Shown piece after piece: positions 1-9,617 of a stretch of DNA of 64,000 nt (position 1 is the stretch's first letter; each line of letters opens with the position of its first letter). The position numbers were made by a program, and so were the translations under genes. Source of the DNA: Flavobacterium sp. ALJ2 (GTDB lineage Bacteria > Bacteroidota > Bacteroidia > Flavobacteriales > Flavobacteriaceae); NCBI RefSeq assembly GCF_015594725.1, contig NZ_JADNRC010000017.1, forward strand, positions 1 to 64,000. The letters run 5' to 3'. The notes below the pieces were generated by a model. That model was not told the DNA's origin, searched no databases, and saw only the letters and a program-made list of their open reading frames with translations.

Positions 1-183
1 GAATTAAAACGAACAAAAAAGTTGTTTTTTATTAATCGAGTATAGGTTAAAATGTATTGATATGTTAGAATCTACTAAGATACTTAGTATAGAAAATAAT
101 TTAATATGATATTTTTTAAACGAATTTTATAAAAAATGAATTTAGAATAATTGTATTTTTGTGTGTTATTAAATCTAAAAGTT

Positions 184-993
184 ATGAGAAATAAATTATT
201 ATTAGGAATTTTCACTATAGCAACGATATATTCATGTGCAGTAAATCCTGTTACGGGAAAAAAGAGTCTTAATTTTGTTTCTAATAGTGAGCTGTTTCCG
301 TCTTCGTTTCAACAGTACAGTACTTTTATCAAAGAAAATAAAGTTATTACGGGTACTGCCGATGCGAAAAGAGTTGAAAATGTTGGAATGAAAATAAAAA
401 CTGCAGCTGAAAAATATTTGACCTATTTAGGACAATCACAATATCTTAAAGATTATCGTTGGGAATATAAACTTGTTGATAATAAAGAAGTGAATGCTTG
501 GTGTATGCCAGGAGGTAAAATTGTTGTTTATTCAGGAATTTTGCCAGTAACCAAAGATGATGCAGGTTTAGCAACCGTTTTAGGACATGAGGTTTCACAC
601 GCATTAGCTAATCATGGTGCGCAACGTATGAGTGCTGCTCAATTACAACAACTAGGAGCAGCAGGAGTAGCTGCGGTTACAGGTAGTCAAAGTGCAGATA
701 AACAAGAAATGTGGCAAAAATATTACGGAATTGGATCACAAGTAGGAGTGATGCTTCCGTTTAGCCGAGGTAACGAAAGTGAGGCTGATAAAATAGGACT
801 AACGCTTATGGCAATTGCAGGATATAATCCAGATGAATCTATTGCTTTTTGGAAAAGAATGTCGGCTCAATCATCAGGTCAAACACCAGAATTTCTTAGC
901 ACACACCCATCAGATGCAACCAGAATTGCTAATTTAAGTGTATTAATTCCAGAAGCAAAAGCAACTGCACTTAAAGTAGGCATAATCAAATAA
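184..993 (+). CDS. M48 family metalloprotease, lipoprotein
   Basis: Zinc metallopeptidase of the M48 (LoiP/YcaL/BepA-like) group, expected in the cell envelope and probably acting in outer-membrane protein quality control. The N-terminus is a lipoprotein signal with lipobox IYSC, followed by AVNPVTGKK, typical of the bacteroidete members. The HExxH zinc site is seen as GHEVSHALANHG around residue 135, and the third-ligand region is NESEADKIG. A longer in-frame reading starts at 151, but the ATG at 184 gives a normal Lys/Arg-hydrophobic-Cys signal, so I use it. Length (269 aa) is normal. It stands alone with a hairpin terminator after it. The family call is secure; the substrate is unknown. 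Confidence 0.9.
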   Translation: MRNKLLLGIFTIATIYSCAVNPVTGKKSLNFVSNSELFPSSFQQYSTFIKENKVITGTADAKRVENVGMKIKTAAEKYLTYLGQSQYLKDYRWEYKLVDNKEVNAWCMPGGKIVVYSGILPVTKDDAGLATVLGHEVSHALANHGAQRMSAAQLQQLGAAGVAAVTGSQSADKQEMWQKYYGIGSQVGVMLPFSRGNESEADKIGLTLMAIAGYNPDESIAFWKRMSAQSSGQTPEFLSTHPSDATRIANLSVLIPEAKATALKVGIIK

Positions 994-1030
994 GTAAAGT
1001 ATATATAGATTTCTAAAATCATTATTATTC

Positions 1031-1062
1031 AATAAAGCTATCTTTTTAAGGTAGCTTTATTC
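1031..1062 (+). terminator. Rho-independent terminator after the M48 gene
   Basis: Inverted repeat AATAAAGCTA / TAGCTTTATT with a T-rich loop, about 40 bases after the M48 stop. The arms fit a simple hairpin terminator. Confidence 0.6.
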
Positions 1063-1185
1063 TTATGTAGTTATTGGCCAGTTAATTAAGTTGATTGATG
1101 ATTTATTAATATATGATTTATTAAAAAACGATTCGATTATAATAAAATTTAGATAAATTCGTAGCCTATTAACAAAACTATTTCT

Positions 1186-2514
1186 ATGAAAAACTTACCA
1201 AAAGGAGATAAGAAATTGCTAAATGCATGGGCATTTTATGACTGGGCAAATTCAGTTTACACATTAACTATTGCATCAGCAGTATTTCCAATATTTTATG
1301 AAGCTTTATTTTCTGAGGGTAATCATTATATTCATGTTTTCGGAATGAATCTTAAAAATTCGGCACTAATTAGTTTTGTAACAGCGATGGCTTTTTTAGT
1401 TGTTTCTTTTATTTCACCATTATTATCGGGTATTGCTGATTATGTTGGAGATAAGAAATCTTTCATGAAATTCTTTTGCTATTTAGGAGCCTTATCTTGT
1501 ATGGGGTTATATTGGTTTAATCTGGAAAATATATATGTTGGATTGGCATTTTATTTTTTAGGATTATTAGGATATTGGGGAAGTTTGGTTTTTTATAATT
1601 CCTATTTACCAGATATTGCTTTTGTAGAGCAACAAGATAAAATTAGTGCCAAAGGATATTCTTTAGGATATATAGGAAGTGTGATTTTATTAATAATCAA
1701 TTTGGCAATGATAATGAAGCCAAAACTTTTTGGAATCACAGGAACTGATGGTGAAGCAGCAATGAAAGCAATGCGATATTCGTTCTTAATGGTTGGAGTT
1801 TGGTGGATATTATTTAGTCAATATACATACTATTATTTACCAAAAGGAAGCAAAAAAGCGAGTCAGAAGCTATCTAAGCACATCATATTTAATGGTTTTA
1901 AAGAGCTAAAGAAGGTTTGGGCTTTATTAAAACAAAATATTCCGTTGAAACGTTATTTAGGAGGTTTTTTTGTTTCGAGTATGGCTGTACAAACCGTAAT
2001 GCTGGTAGCTACCTATTTTGGAGCGCAGGAAGTTAAATGGGGATCTAAAGAAGAAGGTACAATTGGTTTAATTATTTGTATTTTATTAATACAATTAGTA
2101 GCTGTTTTAGGAGCAGTTTTAACTTCGAGAGCCTCAGCTAAATGGGGAAATATTCCAACTTTAATTGTCATTAATATGGTTTGGGCAGTACTTTGTAGTG
2201 TTGGGGCTTATTTTGTTACTTTACCTATACATTTTTACGTAATGGCAACTGTGGCTGGACTTGTAATGGGTGGAATTCAAGCTTTGTCACGTTCTACTTA
2301 TTCAAAGTTATTACCAGAAACAGAAGATACTGCCTCATTTTTTAGTTTTTATGATGTTGCTGAAAAAATTGGAATTGTAATCGGAATGTGTGTTTACGGA
2401 ATTATCGATCAAATAACAGGAAGCCCGCGTTCAGCTATAGTAATTTTAGGAGTATTTTTTGTAGTGGCTATCTTTTTACTGAGAAGAATACCCAAAAAAG
2501 AAGTTTTAATTTAG
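1186..2514 (+). CDS. MFS transporter, UMF1 / Atg22-like family
   Basis: Inner-membrane major facilitator protein with about 12 hydrophobic segments. The N-terminal AWAFYDWANSVY signature is characteristic of the UMF1 (vacuole effluxer Atg22-like) family, and the second-half motif GGIQALSRSTYSKLLP also belongs to this group. Length (442 aa) is normal. Substrate is not known for bacterial members; amino acid or peptide efflux is a guess from the yeast relative. It is monocistronic, with a hairpin just after the stop that also faces the convergent head-GIN gene. Confidence 0.85.
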   Translation: MKNLPKGDKKLLNAWAFYDWANSVYTLTIASAVFPIFYEALFSEGNHYIHVFGMNLKNSALISFVTAMAFLVVSFISPLLSGIADYVGDKKSFMKFFCYLGALSCMGLYWFNLENIYVGLAFYFLGLLGYWGSLVFYNSYLPDIAFVEQQDKISAKGYSLGYIGSVILLIINLAMIMKPKLFGITGTDGEAAMKAMRYSFLMVGVWWILFSQYTYYYLPKGSKKASQKLSKHIIFNGFKELKKVWALLKQNIPLKRYLGGFFVSSMAVQTVMLVATYFGAQEVKWGSKEEGTIGLIICILLIQLVAVLGAVLTSRASAKWGNIPTLIVINMVWAVLCSVGAYFVTLPIHFYVMATVAGLVMGGIQALSRSTYSKLLPETEDTASFFSFYDVAEKIGIVIGMCVYGIIDQITGSPRSAIVILGVFFVVAIFLLRRIPKKEVLI

Positions 2515-2527
2515 AATATAAAAATAG

Positions 2528-2562
2528 ATCCCTTTGTTACAACTAAAATGTAGCAAAGGGAT
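2528..2562. terminator. Bidirectional terminator between convergent genes
   Basis: Arms ATCCCTTTGTTAC and GTAGCAAAGGGAT flank a short A-rich loop in the 82-base gap between the convergent transporter and head-GIN genes, so the hairpin could serve both. Confidence 0.6.
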
Positions 2563-2596
2563 TTCTTTATTTAGTACTTTGATGCTAATTGTATGT

Positions 2597-3328
2597 CTAA
2601 GCTTTTGTAATGTTTCCTGAGCCACTTACTTTAGTATCTTTTGTTTTTGGATCTCCTTTATATTTTATATCTCCAGAACCAGATACTCTAGCTTTTAGAT
2701 TTTCGCTACAAAAAACTTTGCTGTCACCAGAACCAGAAATGGTTATATCTACACTTTTAGCCTTTAATGCATCTGAATCAATATCGCCAGAACCAGACAA
2801 TTTGGTTGTGAAAGTTTCAGTGTTTCCTTTTAGAACAACATCTCCAGAGCCGCTTACCTTAAGGTCAAACGTTTTTGTATTGATATCTAGGTTTAAATTT
2901 CCAGAACCTGATAGCGCTGCCGTAAAAGTATCGGACTTAATTACATTCTTAGATTTTACATCTCCTGAGCCAGAAAGCGTAACACTAGATATCTTTTCGA
3001 ACGGAATAGTAACCTGAATATTTTTACCAATACTAGAACTGATATTTTTATTTTTTTCGGTGTAAATTTTAAGCACATTACCCTCAACTTCAACTTTAAT
3101 ATAAGGTTGTAAGTTCTCTTCAGCTTTTACTGTAATAGCACCTTCTTTTCCTGCAACTAAATCGACATCAAAGGATCCCATTACTTTAATATCATCATAA
3201 GAGGCGGTTGATCGGCTATCAGTTATGACTTTTCCATTTCCTTTTATACGTTCCTTTGACCATTGTGCATTAGCGACTGTAGATAAAAAGAATATACTAC
3301 AAATTAATAATTGAACTGATTTTTTCAT
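2597..3328 (-). CDS. Head GIN domain-containing protein (DUF2807)
   Basis: Secreted or periplasmic beta-solenoid protein. A signal peptide of about 21 residues ends at VANAQ. The body is a DUF2807 auto-transporter-adhesin-type head GIN domain (GSFDVDLVAGKEG near residue 50), followed by many short repeats built on the core SGSGD, spaced about 20 residues apart (roughly residues 117 to 240). It is the last gene of the sigma / anti-sigma / beta-protein cluster, 18 bases after the previous gene, so it is probably a target or member of that regulon. Function of the family is not established; a surface stress or adhesion role is inference. Confidence 0.85.
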   Translation of the reverse strand: MKKSVQLLICSIFFLSTVANAQWSKERIKGNGKVITDSRSTASYDDIKVMGSFDVDLVAGKEGAITVKAEENLQPYIKVEVEGNVLKIYTEKNKNISSSIGKNIQVTIPFEKISSVTLSGSGDVKSKNVIKSDTFTAALSGSGNLNLDINTKTFDLKVSGSGDVVLKGNTETFTTKLSGSGDIDSDALKAKSVDITISGSGDSKVFCSENLKARVSGSGDIKYKGDPKTKDTKVSGSGNITKA

Positions 3329-3346
3329 TTTTTGATTGATTTTAGA

Positions 3347-4408
3347 TTATTGTTTTTTTATTAATGTGATATTTCCATAATTTGAGTTAAGGATTACTTT
3401 GTTTTGTCCTCTTTTCTTGTAAAATCCATCAACTTTTTTTGTGTTGCTTTTTTCTTCACTATTAATGATTTGTACAGAGGAATCTATTTTTAGACCCGAA
3501 TATCTTGCTGAAATGTCAAAGTCGAAAGTATAGTTGTTGTCATATTTCAGTAACACATCCGAATAGCCAGAGATAACATTTATATCATTGGCTTTTTCAT
3601 TTATAGTGCCTACAGATAGACTTCCGTAATTAAGATTAACATTTAAAGTATTTAGAATTTCACCAATATTAACGGTTAAATAGTTTCCTGAGCCGGTAAC
3701 AGTACCCATTTTTTGAAATTTAAATGTTCCATATCTACTATCATATTTAATAACTTGACTGCCACCAATAACAACATCGGTATAACTAGTTTCAAGGTTT
3801 ATTATTGGAGCATCATTGATTTTTAATCCAGAATATTTAGCTTTGACATCCCCATTCTTGATATAATTAATAGTAGAATTTTGACAATATTGTATTTCGA
3901 TTGTATTACTATTTCCGTTTAGTCTCCCAAGGTTTATTTTTCCATATTTGCAAAAGATATTAGTAGTTGACGCTATATCTCCTATAGTAATGTTACCGTA
4001 TTTATTATTTAGTTTTACAGATCCGTTTTTAGGTATTTTTATAATATAATTAATTTCAAAATTGTTGTTGCTTCCCATGCTTTTTAATGAAGAAGTTCCA
4101 ATATTTGTAATGGCAGTAACCATTGATTTTAATGCTGTAATATCGATGTTAATGTTGTTCAATTTTTCAGTTACCCATTTTTCATTACTGCCAGAAACTT
4201 TTATGATTACTTCAATGTCAATCTGATCCTCATCCCAGGTCGTTACCGAGATATTTCCGTACCTGTTATCTATATCTATTCCGGCATCGGGGTTAACTAT
4301 ATAAGTTTTTTTGACATTTTTTTGCTTTGATATATAGCTATCGTCGTTTGCAAATCCGAGAAAAGGAATTATAAATAATAGAACAAGTAAGCTATAGTAT
4401 TTTTTCAT
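3347..4408 (-). CDS. Exported beta-repeat protein, DUF4097-like
   Basis: Signal peptide (MKKYYSLLVLLFIIPFLG) followed by a long beta-rich region with recurrent NNKYGNIT / NYGSLSVG / SRYGTFKF turns, the pattern seen in putative adhesin proteins of the DUF4097 type. I start at the ATG at 4408, because the longer reading from 4441 would put 11 charged residues before the signal peptide. The gene overlaps the anti-sigma gene by 17 bases, which points to translational coupling. It shares the repeated-strand design of the head-GIN protein downstream, so the two are probably co-expressed envelope proteins under the ECF sigma factor. Confidence 0.7.
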   Translation of the reverse strand: MKKYYSLLVLLFIIPFLGFANDDSYISKQKNVKKTYIVNPDAGIDIDNRYGNISVTTWDEDQIDIEVIIKVSGSNEKWVTEKLNNINIDITALKSMVTAITNIGTSSLKSMGSNNNFEINYIIKIPKNGSVKLNNKYGNITIGDIASTTNIFCKYGKINLGRLNGNSNTIEIQYCQNSTINYIKNGDVKAKYSGLKINDAPIINLETSYTDVVIGGSQVIKYDSRYGTFKFQKMGTVTGSGNYLTVNIGEILNTLNVNLNYGSLSVGTINEKANDINVISGYSDVLLKYDNNYTFDFDISARYSGLKIDSSVQIINSEEKSNTKKVDGFYKKRGQNKVILNSNYGNITLIKKQ

Positions 4409-4928
4409 GTGTGCTGTTTTTAAATTTTTCATTTTCATCAATACAAGTTAATACATTTTGCAAGAATGAAATCCGAGTCTGTAAGTTGCTAATCATAGCG
4501 TAAATGATTTGTTTATTTTCGCCATTTTTTTGTAATTCAGCAATGATTTTAGCATAATCATTATCCATTGCTTTCATCTGTTTAAGTGCGTCGCTAATTA
4601 TTTGTTCGTTTTCGGGAGATTTCCTATCATGAAGTTTTTCTAATTCATTGGCAATTAATGCACCAAAAATGGAGTCGGTTCTTTTTGTTTCCTGCGATGC
4701 AAATTTTAATTCTCTAGGTTTCTCATTCAAATTATAAAATATAGAAATTCCTAGCATAAGTACTATTGAAGCTGCAATAGCATATGTGATGGTGTGATTT
4801 TTTTTGGGTTTTGTTTTCTTTAATTTATTTAAAAAATCAGCTTCATGTTCAGGTTTCATCTCCTGAATATCCCACTGGTTTTCAAATTTTTTAAATAATT
4901 GGTCTAATTTGTTGTTTTCCTTTTTCAT
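4392..4928 (-). CDS. Probable anti-sigma factor, single-pass membrane protein
   Basis: 178 residues with a charged N-terminal cytoplasmic part, one membrane segment (TITYAIAASIVLMLGISIFY) and a helical, charged C-terminal part. It lies directly between an ECF sigma gene and two exported proteins, which is the standard place for a membrane anti-sigma factor in Bacteroidetes. No zinc-binding HxxxCxxC motif is visible, so it is not a ZAS-type protein. Start taken at the ATG at 4928 (MKKENNKL); a reading from 4958 is possible. The call rests mainly on position and topology. Confidence 0.65.
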   Translation of the reverse strand: MKKENNKLDQLFKKFENQWDIQEMKPEHEADFLNKLKKTKPKKNHTITYAIAASIVLMLGISIFYNLNEKPRELKFASQETKRTDSIFGALIANELEKLHDRKSPENEQIISDALKQMKAMDNDYAKIIAELQKNGENKQIIYAMISNLQTRISFLQNVLTCIDENEKFKNSTHEKIL

Positions 4929-5039
4929 GTATCTAAATTTATTCTTTACAGCAGACATTGTGTATCTGCTTTTTATTTATCGGTGTTAATCCGACAACTT
5001 TTAAAAATATATATTTTGTGTTTGATGATTTACTATTGT

Positions 5040-5621
5040 TTACACAATATTTTTTTTAGTAGCGATTTCATTTCCTTCTAAAGCTTTTCGCAAACTGTTT
5101 TTGGCTCTATTCAATGTCGTTCGGCAGTTGGCATAACTAATAGCCAGTATTTCGCTTATTTCTTCTTGATCGTACCCTTCAATATAAAATAAGGTCAAAA
5201 CCATTCGATAGTTATCTTTTAAAACCAAAATAGCATCCATCACTTGTTTTACTTTAAGAGAATCTAAATCTAGATTTTCTAAAAAGAAACTATCATTTTC
5301 TTCTATTTTGTATAGTGTTTTGCTAAGATCTTCTACTTGAAACGTATTATTTTTTTTGTAAAAATCAATACTGTAATTAATTATGATTTTCTTGAGCCAG
5401 GCCCCAAAAGCAACTTCTTGCTTATAGTCATCAATTTTGGTGAATGCTTTAAGAAAAGCTTCTTGCATAACATCTTGAGCATAGTGTTCGTCTTTTACAA
5501 TACGATAAGCAACATTATACATAGCTTTACAGTATCTGTTGTATACTTCAAATTGTGCTTTTTGATTCTTTTGTTTGCACAATGTTATTAATTCTTCGAT
5601 ATTTTGGTTGGTTATATTCAA
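5040..5621 (-). CDS. ECF RNA polymerase sigma factor (sigma-70 family)
   Basis: Sigma region 2 is clear (YNRYCKAMYNVAYRIVKD then AQDVMQEAFLKAF), and region 4 is a helix-turn-helix (YIEGYDQEEISEILAI). At 193 aa it has normal ECF length. It heads a minus-strand cluster: sigma, anti-sigma, DUF4097-like protein, head-GIN protein. This order recurs in Flavobacteriia, and the sigma factor probably drives its own cluster. The trigger cannot be read from the sequence. Confidence 0.9.
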   Translation of the reverse strand: MNITNQNIEELITLCKQKNQKAQFEVYNRYCKAMYNVAYRIVKDEHYAQDVMQEAFLKAFTKIDDYKQEVAFGAWLKKIIINYSIDFYKKNNTFQVEDLSKTLYKIEENDSFFLENLDLDSLKVKQVMDAILVLKDNYRMVLTLFYIEGYDQEEISEILAISYANCRTTLNRAKNSLRKALEGNEIATKKNIV

Positions 5622-5928
5622 GTAGCGTCTAATGGTTTTTATTAATGACTTTGCTTTTTTTGGTTTGTTACAATTTTTATAAAATTAATTGTATTTATTT
5701 TTATAATTTGTTTTTAGAGCCTATAATTTGAAGTGAAACTTTCTATATTGCATTTCATAAAAATGAAAATTATTATTTAAATCTGTTTTGGCATAATGAT
5801 TGTCTATTTTTATTGCTGTGCAAAGAAATAGGGGGCTTGTAGAGGTTTTACATAGAACGTAACAGGCTTATCTCATAATTTGCAATGTGAATTTATTTTT
5901 TAATGACAAAACGACTTACTATTATACT
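5622..5928. other. Divergent intergenic region between the ECF sigma gene and lon
   Basis: About 300 AT-rich bases that must contain promoters for both genes. I could not pick out a convincing TTG-N19-TAnnTTTG site for either. No ORF or hairpin of note. Confidence 0.5.
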
Positions 5929-8382
5929 ATGTCAAATCATAAAATACTTACTATTGACAATATGTCACTTCAGGAATTTGATTCTGAAGCCGAATTAATA
6001 CCATTATTAACTCCCGAAGATGAGGAAGAAATGAATAACGAAGAGTTACCTTTTTCATTACCAATCTTGCCTTTGCGTAACACTGTTTTATTTCCAGGAG
6101 TTGTTATTCCGATTTCAGCAGGTAGAGATAAATCTATAAAGCTTATAAACGATGCAAATGCCGGTGATAAAATCATTGGAGTAGTTTCTCAGATAAACGA
6201 AGAAGACGAAGATCCATCTAAAGATGATATTAATAAGGTAGGAACAGTTGCGAAAATCCTTCGTGTGCTAAAAATGCCTGACGGAAATATTACAGTTATT
6301 TTGCAAGGGAAAAAGCGTTTTGAAATTACAGAAGTAACCTCAGAAGAACCTTATATAACTGCAAATGTAAAAGAAGTAGATGAAACTCGCCCAGAGAAAA
6401 ATGATACTGAATTTAATACTATTGTTGATTCGATAAAAGAATTGGCGATTCAAATTATTAAAGAAAGTCCAAGCATACCTTCAGAGGCTACATTTGCAAT
6501 TAAAAACATTGAAAGCCAATCGTTTTTAATCAATTTTGTTTCATCGAATATGAATTTATCTGTAAAAGAGAAACAAGATTTATTATCGATAAATGGCTTA
6601 AAAGAACGCGCGCTTGAAACATTGCGTTACATGAACGTTGAGTTGCAAAAATTAGAATTAAAAAACGATATTCAATCGAAAGTTCGTTTTGATTTAGATC
6701 AGCAACAACGTGAATACTTCTTACACCAACAAATGAAAACCATTCAAGAAGAATTGGGAGGAGTTTCGCAAGAGGAAGAAATGGACGAAATGAGCGAGAA
6801 AGCCAAAGGAAAAGTTTGGGATGAGAAAACGCAAAAACATTTCGAGAAGGAATTATCGAAAATGAGAAGAATGAATCCGCAATCACCAGATTTTGGTATT
6901 CAAAGAAACTATTTGGAGTTGTTTTTAGAATTGCCTTGGGGAACATTCTCTAAAGATAATTTTGACTTAAAACAAGCTCAAAAAGTATTAGATAGAGATC
7001 ATTTTGGTTTAGAAGAAGTAAAGAAAAGAATGATAGAACATTTGGCGGTTTTAAAATTGCGAAATGATATGAAATCACCAATTTTATGTTTAACAGGACC
7101 TCCAGGAGTAGGAAAAACTTCAATAGGAAGATCTGTTGCAGAAGCTTTGGGAAGAGAGTATGTGCGTATTTCACTTGGTGGATTACGTGATGAAGCCGAG
7201 ATTCGTGGACACAGAAAAACATATATTGGAGCAATGCCAGGTAGAATTATCCAAAGCTTGAAAAAAGCAGGGACTTCTAATCCAGTATTTGTTTTAGATG
7301 AAATCGATAAACTATCAAATAGTAATAGTGGTGATCCATCCTCTGCTTTATTAGAAGTTTTAGATCCAGAACAAAACAGTGCTTTTTATGATAACTTCTT
7401 GGAAATGGGATATGATTTATCGAAAGTAATGTTTATAGCTACTTCTAATAATATGTCGGCTATTCAGCCCGCATTAAAAGATAGAATGGAAGTGATTAAA
7501 ATGTCAGGATACACAATAGAAGAAAAAGTAGAAATTGCACGTAAGCATTTGTTCCCAAAACAACTTTTGGACCACGGTTTAACTACTAAAGATTTGGCTA
7601 TTGGTAAAAAACAATTAGAAAAAATTGTTGAAGGATATACTAGAGAATCAGGTGTTCGTAACCTTGAAAATAAAATAGCACAGGTAATTCGTAATGCGGC
7701 CAAATCGGTAGCAATGGAAGAAGAATACAATAAGAAAGTAACCGACGAAGATATTGTTAAGATATTAGGTGTGCCAAGGTTAGAACGAGATAAATACGAA
7801 ACAAATGATGTTGCAGGTGTAGTTACAGGACTTGCTTGGACAAGTGTTGGTGGAGATATTCTTTTTATAGAATCATTAATATCAGAAGGAAAAGGCGCTT
7901 TGACTATTACAGGAAACTTAGGGACTGTAATGAAAGAATCGGCTACAATTGCATTGGAATATATCAAAGCAAATGCTAAAAAATTAGGATTAAATCCAGA
8001 ATTATTCCAGAAATATAATATTCATATTCACGTACCAGAAGGAGCAACTCCTAAAGATGGTCCGAGTGCAGGTATTGCTATGTTAACTTCATTAGTGTCT
8101 TTATTGACTCAAACCAAAGTGAAGAAAAATATTGCAATGACTGGTGAAATTACTTTGCGTGGAAAAGTATTGCCAGTAGGAGGAATCAAAGAGAAAATAT
8201 TAGCAGCCAAAAGAGCTAATATTAAAGAGATTATTTTATGTCATGAAAATAAAAGTGATATTGACGAAATAAAACCAGAATATTTAGATGGTTTGACTTT
8301 TCATTACGTAAAAGAGATGGGAGAAGTTTTAGCATTAGCTTTAACAGATCAGAAAGTTAAAAATGCTAAAGAATTGAAATAA
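5929..8382 (+). CDS. lon: Endopeptidase La (Lon protease)
   Basis: ATP-dependent cytoplasmic serine protease that degrades misfolded and regulatory proteins. Domains in order: N-terminal substrate-binding LAN domain (LPILPLRNTVLFPGVVIP), coiled region, AAA+ module with Walker A GPPGVGKTS near residue 390 and Walker B VFVLDEIDK, then the protease domain with the Ser-Lys dyad (PKDGPSAG near 712, GGIKEKILAAKRA near 755). I choose the ATG at 5929 (MSNHKILTIDN); an in-frame upstream ATG at 5887 would add a poor 14-residue extension. Length of 817 aa is normal. Followed by a hairpin. Confidence 0.97.
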   Translation: MSNHKILTIDNMSLQEFDSEAELIPLLTPEDEEEMNNEELPFSLPILPLRNTVLFPGVVIPISAGRDKSIKLINDANAGDKIIGVVSQINEEDEDPSKDDINKVGTVAKILRVLKMPDGNITVILQGKKRFEITEVTSEEPYITANVKEVDETRPEKNDTEFNTIVDSIKELAIQIIKESPSIPSEATFAIKNIESQSFLINFVSSNMNLSVKEKQDLLSINGLKERALETLRYMNVELQKLELKNDIQSKVRFDLDQQQREYFLHQQMKTIQEELGGVSQEEEMDEMSEKAKGKVWDEKTQKHFEKELSKMRRMNPQSPDFGIQRNYLELFLELPWGTFSKDNFDLKQAQKVLDRDHFGLEEVKKRMIEHLAVLKLRNDMKSPILCLTGPPGVGKTSIGRSVAEALGREYVRISLGGLRDEAEIRGHRKTYIGAMPGRIIQSLKKAGTSNPVFVLDEIDKLSNSNSGDPSSALLEVLDPEQNSAFYDNFLEMGYDLSKVMFIATSNNMSAIQPALKDRMEVIKMSGYTIEEKVEIARKHLFPKQLLDHGLTTKDLAIGKKQLEKIVEGYTRESGVRNLENKIAQVIRNAAKSVAMEEEYNKKVTDEDIVKILGVPRLERDKYETNDVAGVVTGLAWTSVGGDILFIESLISEGKGALTITGNLGTVMKESATIALEYIKANAKKLGLNPELFQKYNIHIHVPEGATPKDGPSAGIAMLTSLVSLLTQTKVKKNIAMTGEITLRGKVLPVGGIKEKILAAKRANIKEIILCHENKSDIDEIKPEYLDGLTFHYVKEMGEVLALALTDQKVKNAKELK

Positions 8383-8426
8383 TGAATTCTATTTTAGTTC
8401 GTGATAGTAACAGATAATAATTTTGA

Positions 8427-8473
8427 AAATCCAAGTCCGTAAACTGATTGAATCAGGTTTTAGGATTTGGATT
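8427..8473 (+). terminator. Terminator after lon
   Basis: Imperfect inverted repeat (AAATCC ... GGATTT arms with internal pairing GATT/AATC), followed on the plus strand by a run of seven T. Confidence 0.55.
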
Positions 8474-8570
8474 TTTTTATTTTAATTTGAAAACGACAAT
8501 TTGTTATTTGTAATATTATAATTTTATCTTCGCAGCTACGTTTTAGTAAGAGGAAAAGCAATATATAAGT

Positions 8571-9593
8571 ATGCTAAAAAAACTGGGATTCTTTTATTTA
8601 TTTACTTTTTGTGCTGTTTCCTACGGGCAAATAGGAGGTAAGTATATCTATCAGTTTTTAAATTTAATGCCTTCGCCAAGGCAAGCAGCATTAGGAGGTA
8701 AAACAATCACCATTTATGATGATGATGTGAATCAGGTTTTGTTTAATCCAGCAACTTTAAATCAAGATATGAGTAATCATCTTGCTTTAAATTACGGGAG
8801 TTATTATGGAGAAGTAACCTATGGAAGCGGTTCTTATGCTTATACTTATGATCAGCATTTGCAAACTTTTCAGGCGGGGGTTACTTATGTAAATTATGGA
8901 AATTTTGATGGATATGACGAAAATGGTCAAGCAACTTCAGACTTTACAGGTAGTGAAGCAGCACTCTCTTTCGGTTATGCTTATAATATTCCATACACAG
9001 ATATACATATTGGAGCAAATGCTAAATTAATTTCTTCGACTTTAGAGCGTTATCACTCTTTCGGAGGAGCAGTAGATTTAGGAATGCTCTACATTGATGA
9101 GAAAAATGATATAAACTGGGCTTTGGTTATTCGAAATATTGGAACTCAATTTAGTACCTATTCAGGGATTCATGAAAAATTACCTTTGGAGGTAATGGCA
9201 GGAGTTTCGCAGGAATTAGAAAATGTACCAATTAGATGGCATCTTACATTAGAGAATTTGCAACAATGGAATCTTGCTTTCTCGAATCCAGTGCGAGGTA
9301 CGACAAATATAGACGGTACAACTAACGAAGAAAAAGTGTCCTTTTTTAATAATGCATTGCGACACGTAATTTTTGGAGTGGAACTTTTTCCTAAAAGAGC
9401 ATTTAATTTTCGTGTAGGTTATAATTTTAGAAGAGGGGAAGAATTGCGAATTTTAGAGCAACGTAATTTTTCTGGAATGGCACTAGGTTTTGGATTAAAG
9501 TTAAATAAGCTAAAGTTTAATTATTCTTACTCCAGATATAGTTTGGGAGCAAATACAAATCTGTTTGGTCTGACGATTAATTTTCAAGATTAA
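8571..9593 (+). CDS. porQ: Type IX secretion system protein PorQ
   Basis: Outer-membrane beta-barrel protein of the T9SS attachment complex. A signal peptide ends at VSYGQ. The PorQ-type opening QFLNLMPSPRQAALGG is followed by repeated amphipathic strands rich in Tyr and Gly, ending with an aromatic beta-strand (LFGLTINF). Length (340 aa) is normal. Adjacency to cmk is common in flavobacteria. It fits with the T9SS sorting domain found on the 1011-residue protein in this window. Confidence 0.88.
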   Translation: MLKKLGFFYLFTFCAVSYGQIGGKYIYQFLNLMPSPRQAALGGKTITIYDDDVNQVLFNPATLNQDMSNHLALNYGSYYGEVTYGSGSYAYTYDQHLQTFQAGVTYVNYGNFDGYDENGQATSDFTGSEAALSFGYAYNIPYTDIHIGANAKLISSTLERYHSFGGAVDLGMLYIDEKNDINWALVIRNIGTQFSTYSGIHEKLPLEVMAGVSQELENVPIRWHLTLENLQQWNLAFSNPVRGTTNIDGTTNEEKVSFFNNALRHVIFGVELFPKRAFNFRVGYNFRRGEELRILEQRNFSGMALGFGLKLNKLKFNYSYSRYSLGANTNLFGLTINFQD

Positions 9594-9617
9594 GTTTATG
9601 AAAATAAAGTCAGGTAA

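Noticed and set aside
2610..3017. Plus-strand open frame of 135 codons opposite the head-GIN gene
   Set aside because: It is the antisense of the SGSGD repeats, giving an artificial repeated SPEP pattern; no start context and no function.
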